DNA from: Pseudomonas putida NBRC 14164
GTDB lineage: Bacteria; Pseudomonadota; Gammaproteobacteria; Pseudomonadales; Pseudomonadaceae
NCBI RefSeq assembly: GCF_000412675.1
Contig: NC_021505.1
Coordinates: 3,280,501 to 3,344,500, forward strand
Direction: 5' to 3'
DNA length: 64,000 nucleotides
The notes under the pieces were generated by a model, which was not told the origin of the DNA, made no database searches, and saw nothing but the letters and a program-made list of their open reading frames with translations. Shown piece by piece: positions 45,553-54,345 of the stretch (position 1 is its first letter; each line of letters opens with the position of its first letter). The translations under genes were made by a program, and so were the position numbers.

Positions 45553-47291
45553 AGCTCAGGCCCCATGGAAAAGTGCAGGCGAATGCCCCCTTCGTCATCC
45601 AGCGCCTTGGCCAGGTCCAGGCGCAATGGCCCGACCGGCGATACCCAGCGCACACCAAAACCGACACCGGTCTTGAGGCTGGGCAGCTCAAGGTTGTTGA
45701 ACGAGTTACCCTGGTCGACAAACGTCGCGATCCGCCACTTTTCGGTCAACGAATACTGGTACTCGACACTGCCGGCCACCATGTAACGCCCGCCGATGCG
45801 GTCGCCATCGCTGTTTTTCGGCGACAGGGTCTGGTAGTCGTAGCCACGCACGCTCTGGTCGCCACCGGCGAAGAAGCGCAGCGACGGCGGAATGTTGTTC
45901 TTGAACCCATTGGTCGCACTGCCGCCGAACTGTACGCGACCGAGCAAGCGGTGGTTCTGGCCAAGCGTGGTCAGGCCCTTGAGCAGGACATTGCCGTGCA
46001 ACAGGTTGGTGTCGGAAACCAGCCCTTCCTTGGCCGCCTGCACATCGAACTGCAGTCGGTAGCCGTTGTGCGGATCGATGCGGTTGTCACTGCGCAGGAA
46101 GGAATAGCTCACGCCAGGCATCAGCAGGTTGCTCAGCCCGGAATCGTCACCCAGGCGATACTCCTCGCGCTGGTACTTGAGCGAAATGACCCGCTGCCAG
46201 CCGCTGGGCAGCTTGCTGTGCCACTCGGGGCCGACTGTCAGCAGTTTGCTGAGGGTATCGGTACCGGCAAGCTCCTCGTTCTGGTAGCCGCCGGCGAAGC
46301 GCAACTTGTCGGTCAGTGGCGGGTCGAGGGGGATGTCGTACCACAGGCCAACGTTCTGCCGCGGTGCCGACAGCTCGGTTTCCCAACCATAACTGTGGCC
46401 CTGCGGGTTGACCCAATGGCGGGTCCAGTTGGCCTTGCCACGCGGACCGACGTCGGTCGAGAAGCCCAGGCCCAAGCCCATGGTGCGTGGTTTGCGGGTT
46501 TCCAGGCGGACATCCACCGGGATTTCTTCACCCACCGCGGCGGTGGGCGCAGCATCCACCCGCACGCCTTCGAAATACCCGCTCGATTGCAGGTCATTGT
46601 TCAGTTCGGCAATCAGCTCCGAGTCGTAGGGGGTGCCCGGCTTGAACGACACCATGCGCTGCAGCAGGTCATCGTCCAGCGGCGTGTCGCCGCCGAAGGT
46701 CACTGCGCCCAAGTGATAGCGCGGACCACTCAGGTAGACCAGTTCGATATCGGCCACACCGGCCTGCGGGTCGACGGCCAGGCGCTGGCTGCTGAAGCGG
46801 CCACTGAAAAAACCGTAGCGCGACGCCTGGTTCTGGATCAGCCGCTTGGCATCTTCGTAATGGCCGTGGTTGAGTTGTTCACCTGGGCGCAGTGCCTTGC
46901 TGTCGGGCACACGGAAGGCCTTCATTTCGCTGGCGGGGCCTTCGATGCGCACGGTCACGTTGCGCAGGCGGATCGGCTCGCCCGGGTTGATGCTGAGGAT
47001 CAGTTGCGGGGAATGGTCTGCGTCTTTGGGGGGCTTTACCTCGGTATCAATCTGCGCCTGGTAGTAGCCAAGTGCCTGCGCGGCTTTGCGCGCCTGCTCC
47101 TCTGCCCCGCGACTGAAGCGTAACAATGCTTCTTCATCGCGGTCACCAAGGGTGCCTATATAGCCTTCGACATTGGCCTTGAGCGCTTTGTTGGCTGGTT
47201 TTACCTTCACCAGCAACTCGCTCTGGCCCCATGCTGCGAAACTGGCGGCCCAGATAACCAGGCCCCAGGTCAATCTTCCTGAATACGTCAT
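45549..47291 (-). CDS. tamA: Translocation and assembly module subunit TamA
   Basis: This 580-residue outer-membrane protein has a signal peptide (cleavage near residue 23, AAWGQS). Three POTRA domains follow to about residue 270, then a 16-strand BamA-type barrel. Barrel marks are GPRGKANWTRHWVNPQGHS and the lid motif FFAGGDQSVRGYDYQTL near residues 475-491. It works with TamB in moving outer-membrane proteins or lipids. It is the first gene of tamA-tamB, and the GNAT gene lies 52 bases upstream on the same strand. Confidence 0.95.
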   Translation of the reverse strand: MTYSGRLTWGLVIWAASFAAWGQSELLVKVKPANKALKANVEGYIGTLGDRDEEALLRFSRGAEEQARKAAQALGYYQAQIDTEVKPPKDADHSPQLILSINPGEPIRLRNVTVRIEGPASEMKAFRVPDSKALRPGEQLNHGHYEDAKRLIQNQASRYGFFSGRFSSQRLAVDPQAGVADIELVYLSGPRYHLGAVTFGGDTPLDDDLLQRMVSFKPGTPYDSELIAELNNDLQSSGYFEGVRVDAAPTAAVGEEIPVDVRLETRKPRTMGLGLGFSTDVGPRGKANWTRHWVNPQGHSYGWETELSAPRQNVGLWYDIPLDPPLTDKLRFAGGYQNEELAGTDTLSKLLTVGPEWHSKLPSGWQRVISLKYQREEYRLGDDSGLSNLLMPGVSYSFLRSDNRIDPHNGYRLQFDVQAAKEGLVSDTNLLHGNVLLKGLTTLGQNHRLLGRVQFGGSATNGFKNNIPPSLRFFAGGDQSVRGYDYQTLSPKNSDGDRIGGRYMVAGSVEYQYSLTEKWRIATFVDQGNSFNNLELPSLKTGVGFGVRWVSPVGPLRLDLAKALDDEGGIRLHFSMGPEL

Positions 47292-47343
47292 GCGGCAAAT
47301 GCTACCAGAGCCAGGCGCTCAAGGGAGCCGCCTGGCGGGATGT

Positions 47344-47994
47344 TCAGGCAAAAGTGGAGGTTGAAGAGACTGGATTGGGATGGAAGAAGACCCGTTCCCG
47401 GATAGGTCCTACGGCGACCTCACCAATTTCTTCATAGCCCTGGCGCTGGTAAAAGGCCAGGTAATGCTCATTGCCGGTGTCGAGCACCACGCCCTGGGTG
47501 CCTGGTTGATCCGCGCACCAGTCGTGCACGGCTTGTAACAATTGCTCCCCGTAATGCTTGCCCTGAAACTGCGGATGTACCCCCAGCAATGGCAACACAT
47601 GCACCTGATCGGTGGGCAGGCAGGTGGACAGGGCGGCCTGGTAGTCCATGTAACGCCGCGTGCAGCGCAGGCCAGTGCCGAGGATCATGCGCAGGCGCCA
47701 GGCCCAGCTGTCGGCAACGCCCAACCGGCGCACCGGCGGCACGATCAGGGCCAGGGCAATCAGGCGGTCGTCCACCAGCAAACCGATGGCAGGTAACTGC
47801 AAGTAAAAGTGCTGGCGCACCCATTCGCGCACCATCACCCGCAAGCGTTGCTCATACCCTGGGCGCTGGGCTTCGAAGATATAGGCAAAGGTAGGTTCGT
47901 GGCGGTAGGCGTTGTACAGCAGCGAACGCGCCTCGCGGCTGTAGCCGTCATCGAGCAGGCAGACTTGAGCCGGGGCGGCAGTGGTTTCGGGCAT
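47344..47994 (-). CDS. GNAT-family N-acetyltransferase
   Basis: This 216-residue protein has the GNAT fold. The acetyl-CoA site is at VHPQFQGKHYGEQLLQAVHD near residues 137-156. The C-terminal VVLDTGNEHYLAFYQRQGYEEIGE motif is typical of the last strands. The first 100 residues hold a helical part and a RRLGVADSWAWRL segment that may set the acceptor. The substrate is unknown. It may be co-transcribed with tamA-tamB, but no functional link is evident. Confidence 0.85.
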   Translation of the reverse strand: MPETTAAPAQVCLLDDGYSREARSLLYNAYRHEPTFAYIFEAQRPGYEQRLRVMVREWVRQHFYLQLPAIGLLVDDRLIALALIVPPVRRLGVADSWAWRLRMILGTGLRCTRRYMDYQAALSTCLPTDQVHVLPLLGVHPQFQGKHYGEQLLQAVHDWCADQPGTQGVVLDTGNEHYLAFYQRQGYEEIGEVAVGPIRERVFFHPNPVSSTSTFA

Positions 47995-48156
47995 TGCGGG
48001 CAGACCTCCTGGAATGGGCGTACATTGCCTTGGAGGTGCACCACCGCGCTTCGTTCACCCCCTACAGCACGTTAGCAGCAGGCTCCCGAAGCCGCCATGC
48101 TGGTGATGTGGGGCGATGTCGGCTAGCATCCCGCCTTTTACCGGGATCGTCTTTCC

Positions 48157-48969
48157 ATGAAGATCGTCTGTTTCAACATCAACGGCCTGCGAGCCCGCCC
48201 GCACCAGCTGGCAGCGCTGATCGAAAAGCACCAGCCGGACGTAATCGGCCTGCAGGAAACCAAGGTCAGCGACGATCAGTTCCCGCTGGCCGAGGTGGAG
48301 GCGCTGGGTTACCACGTGCACTACCACGGCCAGAAAGGCCATTACGGCGTGGCGCTGCTGTCGCGCCAGGCCCCGTTGAGCCTGCACAAGGGCTTTGCCA
48401 CCGATGAAGAAGAAGCCCAGCGCCGCTTCATCTGGGGCACCTTCGCCGATGCCGATGGCAACCCGATCACCATCATGAACGGCTATTTCCCCCAGGGCGA
48501 AAGCCGCGACCACCCCACCAAGTTCCCGGCCAAGCAGCGTTTCTACAGCGACCTGCAGGCACTGCTGGAAGGCCAGTTCCGCAACGACCAGCCACTGCTT
48601 GTCATGGGCGACATGAACATCTCGCCGCAGGACTGCGACATCGGCATCGGCCCGGACAACGCCAAGCGCTGGTTGAAGGCCGGCAAGTGCAGCTTCCTGC
48701 CAGAAGAGCGTGAGTGGATGGAGCGCTTGAAAGGCTGGGGCCTGGTTGACAGCTTCCGCCACCTGCCCCCGGACGTCACCGACCGTTTCAGCTGGTTCGA
48801 CTACCGCAGCCGTGGTTTCGAGGACGATCCCAAGCGCGGCCTGCGCATCGACCTGATCATGGCCTCGCAGCACCTGGTGCCGCGCATCAAGGCAGCGGGC
48901 GTGGACTATGAACTGCGTGGCATGGAAAAGCCCTCGGACCATGCGCCGATCTGGTTGGAACTGAGCTGA
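48157..48969 (+). CDS. xthA: Exodeoxyribonuclease III
   Basis: This 270-residue enzyme cuts DNA at abasic sites and removes 3'-blocking groups in base-excision repair. It begins [17 protein letters not shown], the family start. The metal site is [11 protein letters not shown] (E34), and catalytic residues are in [14 protein letters not shown] (D152, N154). The final [11 protein letters not shown] carries the last histidine. The length equals that of E. coli ExoIII. The gene stands alone, followed by an REP-like inverted pair. Confidence 0.96.
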   Translation: MKIVCFNINGLRARPHQLAALIEKHQPDVIGLQETKVSDDQFPLAEVEALGYHVHYHGQKGHYGVALLSRQAPLSLHKGFATDEEEAQRRFIWGTFADADGNPITIMNGYFPQGESRDHPTKFPAKQRFYSDLQALLEGQFRNDQPLLVMGDMNISPQDCDIGIGPDNAKRWLKAGKCSFLPEEREWMERLKGWGLVDSFRHLPPDVTDRFSWFDYRSRGFEDDPKRGLRIDLIMASQHLVPRIKAAGVDYELRGMEKPSDHAPIWLELS

Positions 48970-49001
48970 TCGCCGGGTGCCATATCCGCATCACCGCCAC
49001 C

Positions 49002-49120
49002 CTGTGGGAGCGGCCTTGTGTCGCGATAGGGCTGCATCGCAGCCCCAGCAATGTAGACGTTGACGCAGAAATCCTGGGGCCGCTGCGCGGCCCTTTCGCG
49101 ACACAAGGCCGCTCCCACAG
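49002..49120. repeat. Inverted pair of a second REP-like family
   Basis: CTGTGGGAGCGGCCTTGTGT on the left faces ACACAAGGCCGCTCCCACAG on the right at a distance of about 80 bases. Inner stems of the GGGCTGCATCGCAGCCC and GGGGCCGCTGCGCGGCCC types lie between. The cores differ from the CGCGGGT-type REP elements: TTGTGTCGCGA replaces the usual hairpin centre. Confidence 0.85.
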
Positions 49121-49149
49121 TAGGTGTGTGGCGCTTTCGACCTCCGCAC

Positions 49150-49902
49150 TCACAACCCCAACCGCAACGCCTCCCCCACCCCGGCCCCACGGACATCGTC
49201 CGCCGCGCTGACCAGGGCAAAGTTGTAAGCCCCATGCGACCAGTACCGCGCCTCCAGCTGGCCATCGACCCGCTGCCCGTCCGGCATGCGCCGATACAGC
49301 TCGCCTGGTGAGCGCAAGAACAGGCTGATGCGCTGGCCCTTGCCATCCTCAAACACCAGCAGCGCCGCCGGCCCCTGCTCGTTGCTGAGCAAGCGCGCCC
49401 CCACCGGTTTGAAGCCATAGCCCGCCAGGTCCGGCAATTGCCCTACGCGGCTGAAATGCCGCCCCAACCAGTCGCGCAACTGCCCCGCATCACTGGCCTG
49501 GATATCCAGCGCCTCGCTGCCGGCAAACAAACGGTGCGCCTGGACGGCATCGGCCATGGGCAGGTCGACTCGTGCCAGGGACGCATCGCGCACCTGCCAG
49601 CCGCCCAGCCCTCCCACACCCAATGCCAGCATCACCACCGCCGCTGCGGCCCAACGCCGCTGCCGACGCTGTCGCAATTGCCGACGCACCTGCCCAAGGT
49701 CCAATTGCGCTGCCCCGGGCAGTTCGCCAAACCCGGCCAGCGCAGTACGCAACCGGCGGGCATCGGCGCGCCAGCCCTCCACCCGTGCCGCCGCCTGTGG
49801 GTTGGCCGCCAGCCAGGCCTGCACCTCGGCCCGGCGCACAGGCGCCAGGCGCTCATCGACGTAAGCGTGCAATTCGTCTTCGCTGGGGATCAGACGCGTC
49901 AT
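49150..49902 (-). CDS. Anti-sigma factor
   Basis: This 250-residue protein has a cytoplasmic N-terminus (PSEDELHAYVDERLAPVRRAE) that resembles the anti-sigma domain without the usual HxxxCxxC zinc motif. A single membrane helix follows near residues 80-100 (AAAAVVMLALGVGGLGGWQV), then a periplasmic domain of about 150 residues. It overlaps the sigma-factor gene by ATGA and should hold that sigma at the membrane until a signal arrives. The signal may be oxidative, because the divergent genes encode a haem peroxidase and cytochrome b561; that is inference. Confidence 0.85.
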   Translation of the reverse strand: MTRLIPSEDELHAYVDERLAPVRRAEVQAWLAANPQAAARVEGWRADARRLRTALAGFGELPGAAQLDLGQVRRQLRQRRQRRWAAAAVVMLALGVGGLGGWQVRDASLARVDLPMADAVQAHRLFAGSEALDIQASDAGQLRDWLGRHFSRVGQLPDLAGYGFKPVGARLLSNEQGPAALLVFEDGKGQRISLFLRSPGELYRRMPDGQRVDGQLEARYWSHGAYNFALVSAADDVRGAGVGEALRLGL

Positions 49903-50420
49903 TTCAGTCTCCGCAAGGCCGGGGGCTGGGGGTTGCCCTCGGTCAGTTCGCGCAAGGCGCTGCGGGCGCGCGACAGGCGCGACATCACAGTGCCGATAGG
50001 GATGCCCAGGGCCTGGGCGGCTTCCTTGTAACTCAAGCCTTCGATGCTGATAAGCAGCAACAAGGCGCGCTGTTCGGCCGTCAGCCGGGCAAACGCCTGC
50101 AAGTCGGCCTGGGCCAGGACACTGGCCTCAAGGTTGGCCCCTTGCGGCTCCTCCTCGTACTCGGCACGGCCGAACCAGGACAGCCAGCGCGCATGCAGGC
50201 GGTCGCGGCGCTTACCATCAAGGAAAAGCCGATAGAGGATGGTAAACAGCCAGGCCCGCAGCGCCTCGGCATCGCGTTGCTGGTGACGTCGGCTGAGGGC
50301 CCGCTCGACCGTGGCCTGCACCAGGTCATCGGCGCTGCCCGGCTCGCGGGTCAGCCACACGGCAAAGCGGCGCAGGCGGGCCAGCAGCTCGCGCCACTGG
50401 TGGTCATCCAGATCGTGCAT
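49899..50420 (-). CDS. ECF RNA polymerase sigma factor
   Basis: This 173-residue protein has ECF region 2 (PGSADDLVQATVERALSR and ALRAWLFTILYRLFLD, about residues 27-73). Region 4 follows (RALLLLISIEGLSYKEAAQA, then IPIGTVMSRLSRAR, about 117-155). It is translationally coupled with its anti-sigma. The gap to the divergent peroxidase gene holds two matched promoter-like sequences, one facing this gene, which suggests autoregulation. I recall an ECF group (ECF26) with the same catalase/cytochrome b561 neighbourhood, but I cannot confirm the group here. Confidence 0.92.
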   Translation of the reverse strand: MHDLDDHQWRELLARLRRFAVWLTREPGSADDLVQATVERALSRRHQQRDAEALRAWLFTILYRLFLDGKRRDRLHARWLSWFGRAEYEEEPQGANLEASVLAQADLQAFARLTAEQRALLLLISIEGLSYKEAAQALGIPIGTVMSRLSRARSALRELTEGNPQPPALRRLK

Positions 50421-50459
50421 GGAAAAGTCCCGGCCGTTGAAGTTGTCATTGTAAAGGCA

Positions 50460-50484
50460 GACGCCTGCCAGGAAATTCTATTCC
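50460..50484 (-). promoter_or_regulatory. ECF-type promoter for the sigma-factor gene
   Basis: Read on the minus strand: GGAATA (50484-50479), 15 bases, CGTC (50463-50460). The spacer and both boxes match the promoter on the other strand. The expected transcript start is about 30 bases before the sigma-factor ATG at 50420. Confidence 0.7.
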
Positions 50485-50491
50485 CGCCGAT

Positions 50492-50516
50492 GGAATAAGT
50501 TTTTCCCTGCCGCGTC
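50492..50516 (+). promoter_or_regulatory. ECF-type promoter for the peroxidase-cytochrome genes
   Basis: GGAATA (50492-50497), a 15-base spacer and CGTC (50513-50516) have the -35 AA-containing and -10 CGTC form of ECF promoters. The same elements with the same spacing occur on the opposite strand 8 bases away, so one sigma factor probably uses both. Confidence 0.7.
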
Positions 50517-50543
50517 GTACTGGCACCTTCACCAAACCGGACG

Positions 50544-51596
50544 ATGACCATGAACTCACCTTTGCACGGCCCGGCGAAAGCCGTGCGCCTGGCTGCCATC
50601 GGCGCCGTGATGCTGGCCGCAGGCGCCGGCTTTGCCTACGCCGCCGGCTGGCTCGGCGAAAGCCGGCTGACGCCACAGCGTATCATCGATACCTTCGAGG
50701 CCCAGGCCGGGCATTACCCAGGCTACCGGAAGAACCATGCCAAGGGCCTGTGCGTCAGCGGCTACTTCCAGGCCAGCGGGCAGGCCGCCAACCTTTCTAC
50801 TGCGCGCGTCTTCAGCCAGGCACGCGTGCCGGTAACCGGCCGTTTCGCCATTGGCGGTGCCAACCCGTTCGCACCGGACACCGGCATACCCGTGCGCAGC
50901 CTGGCCATTCAGCTGAGTACCGACGACGGGCAGGTATGGCGCACCGGCATGAACAACCCGCCAGTGCTGGCAATCAGCACACCGCAAGGGTTCTACGAGC
51001 AAGTGCTGGCCAACACGCCAGACCCGGCCACCGGCAAACCGAACCCTGCCAGCCTGCAGGCGTTTTTCGCAGCCCACCCGGAGAGCGCGGCGTTTCGCCA
51101 ATGGGCGGCGGGCTATAAGCCCAGCAACAGCTTCGCCAGCACCCAATACCACAGTATCAACGCCTTTCACCTGATCGACGCAGGCGGCACGCGCCACCCG
51201 GTGCGCTGGCAGCTTGAGCCGCAAACCGCGTTTGCCGCGCTGCCCACCCAGATCGATGACAAACAGTTTCTACAACACGACCTGCAGCAACGCTTGGCCC
51301 AGGGCCCCTTGCGCTGGACGCTTCGCCTGGTGCTGGCCGAACCCGGCGATGCGGTGGATGACCCTGCCCGGCCCTGGCCCGCCGAGCGGCGCAGCGTAGA
51401 CGCCGGCACCCTGGTGCTGGAACAGGTCGACGCCCCTGAGCAGGGGGCATGCCGCGACCTCAATTTCGACCCGTTGATCCTGCCCCGAGGCATAGAGGCA
51501 TCTGCCGACCCGATCCTCGCCGCCCGTTCGGCTGCCTACTCGGAATCGTTCAACCGCCGCAGCCGTGAATCGCTCAGCACCGGAGCCCGCCCATGA
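50544..51596 (+). CDS. Catalase-family haem peroxidase (SrpA-like)
   Basis: This 350-residue protein has an N-terminal membrane or signal segment (AVRLAAIGAVMLAAGAGFAY, about residues 11-30) and a minimal catalase core. The distal histidine is in YRKNHAKGLCVSGYF, and the proximal tyrosine is probably in AARSAAYSESFNRRS near residue 333. Its length is much shorter than a true catalase, like SrpA peroxidases that use peroxide in the periplasm. ATG 50550 is an alternative start. It overlaps the cytochrome b561 gene by ATGA, so electrons may reach it from the quinone pool through that protein. Confidence 0.87.
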   Translation: MTMNSPLHGPAKAVRLAAIGAVMLAAGAGFAYAAGWLGESRLTPQRIIDTFEAQAGHYPGYRKNHAKGLCVSGYFQASGQAANLSTARVFSQARVPVTGRFAIGGANPFAPDTGIPVRSLAIQLSTDDGQVWRTGMNNPPVLAISTPQGFYEQVLANTPDPATGKPNPASLQAFFAAHPESAAFRQWAAGYKPSNSFASTQYHSINAFHLIDAGGTRHPVRWQLEPQTAFAALPTQIDDKQFLQHDLQQRLAQGPLRWTLRLVLAEPGDAVDDPARPWPAERRSVDAGTLVLEQVDAPEQGACRDLNFDPLILPRGIEASADPILAARSAAYSESFNRRSRESLSTGARP

Positions 51597-52126
51597 AACC
51601 CGAAGCCTTCCACCCTTTTGCCCGCCTGCTGCATTGGCTGATGGCCGTGCTGATCCTGGCCATGCTGTTCATTGGTGTGAGCATGGTTGCAGACCTGTCG
51701 CTACGCCATCCTGTATTGATCGGGTTGCACAAGGCCACCGGCCTGGCACTGCTGGTGCTGGTAGTGCTGCGTATCGGGGTGCGCCTGGCCGTGCCTCACC
51801 CACCCTTGCCGCGAGACCTGCCAACCCTGCAGCGCTGGGCCGCCGGGGCATCGCACTTGCTGCTCTATGGCCTGATGCTGGCCATGCCGCTACTGGGCTG
51901 GGCCATGCTGTCGGCTGGTGACTACCCTCGCCCGCTGGGCTTGCCCGCCATCGCCCCGCACAACCTGCAACTGTATGCCGTGTTGCGCCTGGCACACGGC
52001 TGGGCCGGCTACCTGCTGTTCGCCACAGTGCTGGTGCATGTGGGTGCAGCCTTGATGCACGCGTGGGTGCGCCGTGACGGCGTGTTGCGTAGCATGTGGC
52101 CTGGCCCCCTGCGCCGCAGCGAATGA
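51593..52126 (+). CDS. Cytochrome b561
   Basis: This 177-residue membrane protein has four hydrophobic helices at about residues 12-32, 45-65, 85-105 and 140-160. Haem-binding histidines lie in PFARLLHWLMA, GLHKATGLAL, ASHLLLYGLM and ATVLVHVGAALMHAW. It carries electrons in the inner membrane between quinol and a periplasmic acceptor. The overlap with the peroxidase gene suggests that this peroxidase is the partner. Confidence 0.93.
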   Translation: MKPEAFHPFARLLHWLMAVLILAMLFIGVSMVADLSLRHPVLIGLHKATGLALLVLVVLRIGVRLAVPHPPLPRDLPTLQRWAAGASHLLLYGLMLAMPLLGWAMLSAGDYPRPLGLPAIAPHNLQLYAVLRLAHGWAGYLLFATVLVHVGAALMHAWVRRDGVLRSMWPGPLRRSE

Positions 52127-52155
52127 CCTGCAGCAGCCCGGGGCATTCGACAATC

Positions 52156-52174
52156 AATAATCGTTCTTAATAAG
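52156..52174 (+). promoter_or_regulatory. Weak Fur-box-like sequence before the MFS gene
   Basis: AATAATCGTTCTTAATAAG agrees with the 19-base Fur consensus in about 10 positions and lies 38 bases before the MFS start. It is a possible iron-control site only. Confidence 0.3.
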
Positions 52175-52212
52175 ATCGGCTTTCTATTTGCCTTACTGCC
52201 CTGGACTGCCCA

Positions 52213-53416
52213 ATGAACGTCGCAAAGGATCCTGCAACCCTGAAACCTGCCAGCACCCTGGACTTGCGTCCGCTGCTGCTGGCCAACATGGCCTGTACCA
52301 TGTCGATGATGGCCTTCGTCGCCCTGATCGGCCCGATTGCCCGCCAACTCGGCATGGCCACCTGGCAGGCCGGCGCTGCCGTGACGGTGGCCGGCGTAGT
52401 CTGGGTGCTGCTGGCCCGGCCCTGGGGCCGTGCGGCAGATCGCCTGGGCCGGCGACGTATCCTGTTGCTGGGGACCGCCGGCTTCACCCTGGCTTACTGG
52501 CTGTTATGCCTGTTTGTCGAGGGCGCGCTGCGCTGGCTGCCGGGCGCGACCGCAGCGTTCATCGGACTGATGGTCGCACGCGGCTGCATCGGCGCCTTCT
52601 ATGCTGCAATCCCGGTAGGCTGCAACGCGCTGATCGCCGACCATGTCGAGCCGCAGCGGCGTGCTCGGGCCATGGCTTCGCTGGGGGCGGCCAACGCGGT
52701 CGGCCTGGTAGTAGGGCCGGCACTGGCGGCGCTACTGGCGCGGCACAGCCTGAGCCTGCCTTTCCATATCATGTCGCTGCTGCCGGCCAGTGCCTTTCTC
52801 GTGCTGCTGTTCACCCTCAAGCCGCAGGCGCTACCCCACAACCATGCCCCAAGCCCGGTGCGTTTGAACGACCCACGCCTGCGCCGGCCCTTGCTGGTAG
52901 CGTTCAGTGCCATGCTCAGTGTTACCGTGTCGCAGATCATTGTCGGCTTCTTTGCCCTGGACCGCCTGCACCTCGGCCCGACAGAAGCTGCCCAGGCCGC
53001 CGGTATCGCTTTGACCACGGTGGGCGTGGCACTGATGCTGTCACAGGTACTGCTGCGCAAACTGGAATGGCCGCCACTGAAAATGATCCGGGTAGGCGCT
53101 ACGGTTTCGGCCCTGGGCTTTGCCTGCGGCGCGCTCGCGACCACCGCACCCTGGCTATGGGGCTGCTACTTCGTCGCGGCTGCAGGCATGGGCTTTGTCT
53201 TCCCGTCGTTTTCAGCGCTGGCGGCCAACGCCATGCACGCCCGAGCAAGGTGCCACAGCCGGTTCCATTGGTGCGGCCCAAGGCATGGGCGCGGTGATCG
53301 GTCCAATGGCCGGCACCCTGGTCTATGCCCTCGATCCGCGCCTGCCATTTCTGGCCGTGGCCGCGCTGTTGCTGCTGGTCGGGCTATGGCCGATGCCGCG
53401 CGACCAGCGTGCCTGA
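52213..53416 (+). pseudogene. MFS transporter gene with a frameshift near its 3' end
   Basis: The first 343 codons encode an MFS drug-type exporter with 10 hydrophobic helices and the motif-A loop GRAADRLGRRRILLLG. At about base 53243 the frame breaks. The family sequence (EQGATAGSIGAAQGMGAVIG, then TLVYALDPRLPFLAVAALLL) continues in the next frame to a stop at 53416. The local sequence GCCCGAGCAAGG would restore the frame if two bases (CG) were added, giving HAREQGATAG, the usual start of helix 11. Without repair, the protein keeps the wrong frame to 53484 and loses the last two helices. It may be a recent mutation, phase variation or a base-call error. Confidence 0.8.
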
Positions 53417-53497
53417 GAAGCACAGCGCGCAAGCGTGCAGAGTGTGTTTTAATGCGCATCGCTCATTATTTTTTACACCTCTGATTACAAGGCGGCT

Positions 53498-54043
53498 ATG
53501 GACACGGGGACGCGACTCAAACTGGTGCGTGAACGCAACAACCTCTCCCAACGGGAACTGGCCCGCCGCAGCGGGCTGACCAATTCGACGATCTCGCAGA
53601 TCGAGCAGAATCGCGTCAGCCCTTCGGTCAGCTCCCTGAAAAAACTGCTCGAAGGCATTCCCATGAGCCTGGCGGAGTTCTTCAGCTTCGACGAGCCGGT
53701 GCGAGAAGAGCGCTTTGTGTTCCGTGGCGGCGAGCAGCCCGATCTGGGCCGTAACGGCCTGCGCATGCTGCTGGTCGGCGCCAGTGTCGAGGGCCGGCAG
53801 ATGCGCATGCTGCGCGAGCTGTACGCACCGGGTGCGGATTCCGGCGAGCCGATCGTGCATGCCGAAGGCGAAGAATGTGGCCTGGTCACCCGCGGCACCG
53901 TGGAGCTGTGGGTCGATGGCCAAGTCAGCGTGCTCAGCTCGGGCGACGGCTACTACATCCCCACTACCCTGCCGCACAGCTTCAAGAACATCGGCCCGGA
54001 CGAGGCCGAGATCATCAGCGCCAACACACCGGCGAATTTCTGA
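53498..54043 (+). CDS. XRE-cupin transcriptional regulator (PuuR-like)
   Basis: This 181-residue protein has an N-terminal XRE helix-turn-helix (LVRERNNLSQRELARRSGLT, about residues 9-28, recognition helix NSTISQIEQNRVSPS). A cupin effector domain follows at about 100-175 (EGEECGLVTRGTVELWVDGQ, then GDGYYIPTTLPHSFKNIG). Relatives such as PuuR control polyamine use. The target here could be the preceding MFS gene or polyamine genes elsewhere; neither is proven. The start follows AAGGCGGCT. Confidence 0.9.
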   Translation: MDTGTRLKLVRERNNLSQRELARRSGLTNSTISQIEQNRVSPSVSSLKKLLEGIPMSLAEFFSFDEPVREERFVFRGGEQPDLGRNGLRMLLVGASVEGRQMRMLRELYAPGADSGEPIVHAEGEECGLVTRGTVELWVDGQVSVLSSGDGYYIPTTLPHSFKNIGPDEAEIISANTPANF

Positions 54044-54045
54044 CC

Positions 54046-54345
54046 TTGACGCGCAGCGGTACGCTGAACACCCGAGCCATCTACCAGAGCCTGCGCAACG
54101 CGGCCCTTGGCGTGCATCACCTTGAGGTGAGAGCACGCCGCGATGGCGGTTTGGTCGATATCGACATCCAGGGTTGGCAATTGACGCTGGCCCTCGATGC
54201 CGAAGGCCTGGCGCATTGCATCAGTTGCCAATCCCCTGACGGCCAGCATGCCGGGACCGAGGACTGGCAGCGCTACGGCACCAACCCGGTCGACCTGCTC
54301 AGCCTGTGGGAACGCACTCAGCTCGAGAAGCTGCTGGCCCGCTGA
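54046..54345 (+). CDS. Small conserved pseudomonad protein
   Basis: I propose TTG 54046, three bases after the regulator stop, giving 99 residues; a longer ATG reading starts inside the regulator in another frame. The sequence has TRAIYQSLRNAALGVHHLEV, the segment VDIDIQGWQLTLALDAEGL, a CISC pair near residue 64-67 and the end RYGTNPVDLLSLWERTQLEK. I recall similar small proteins in Pseudomonas (DUF7693-like), of unknown function. Its 3' end overlaps the convergent isomerase gene by 28 bases. Confidence 0.65.
   Translation: MTRSGTLNTRAIYQSLRNAALGVHHLEVRARRDGGLVDIDIQGWQLTLALDAEGLAHCISCQSPDGQHAGTEDWQRYGTNPVDLLSLWERTQLEKLLAR

Noticed and set aside
49002..49120. CRISPR-like repeat array
   Set aside because: The repeats are inverted pairs with internal symmetry and no regular spacers or cas genes, so they are REP-type elements.
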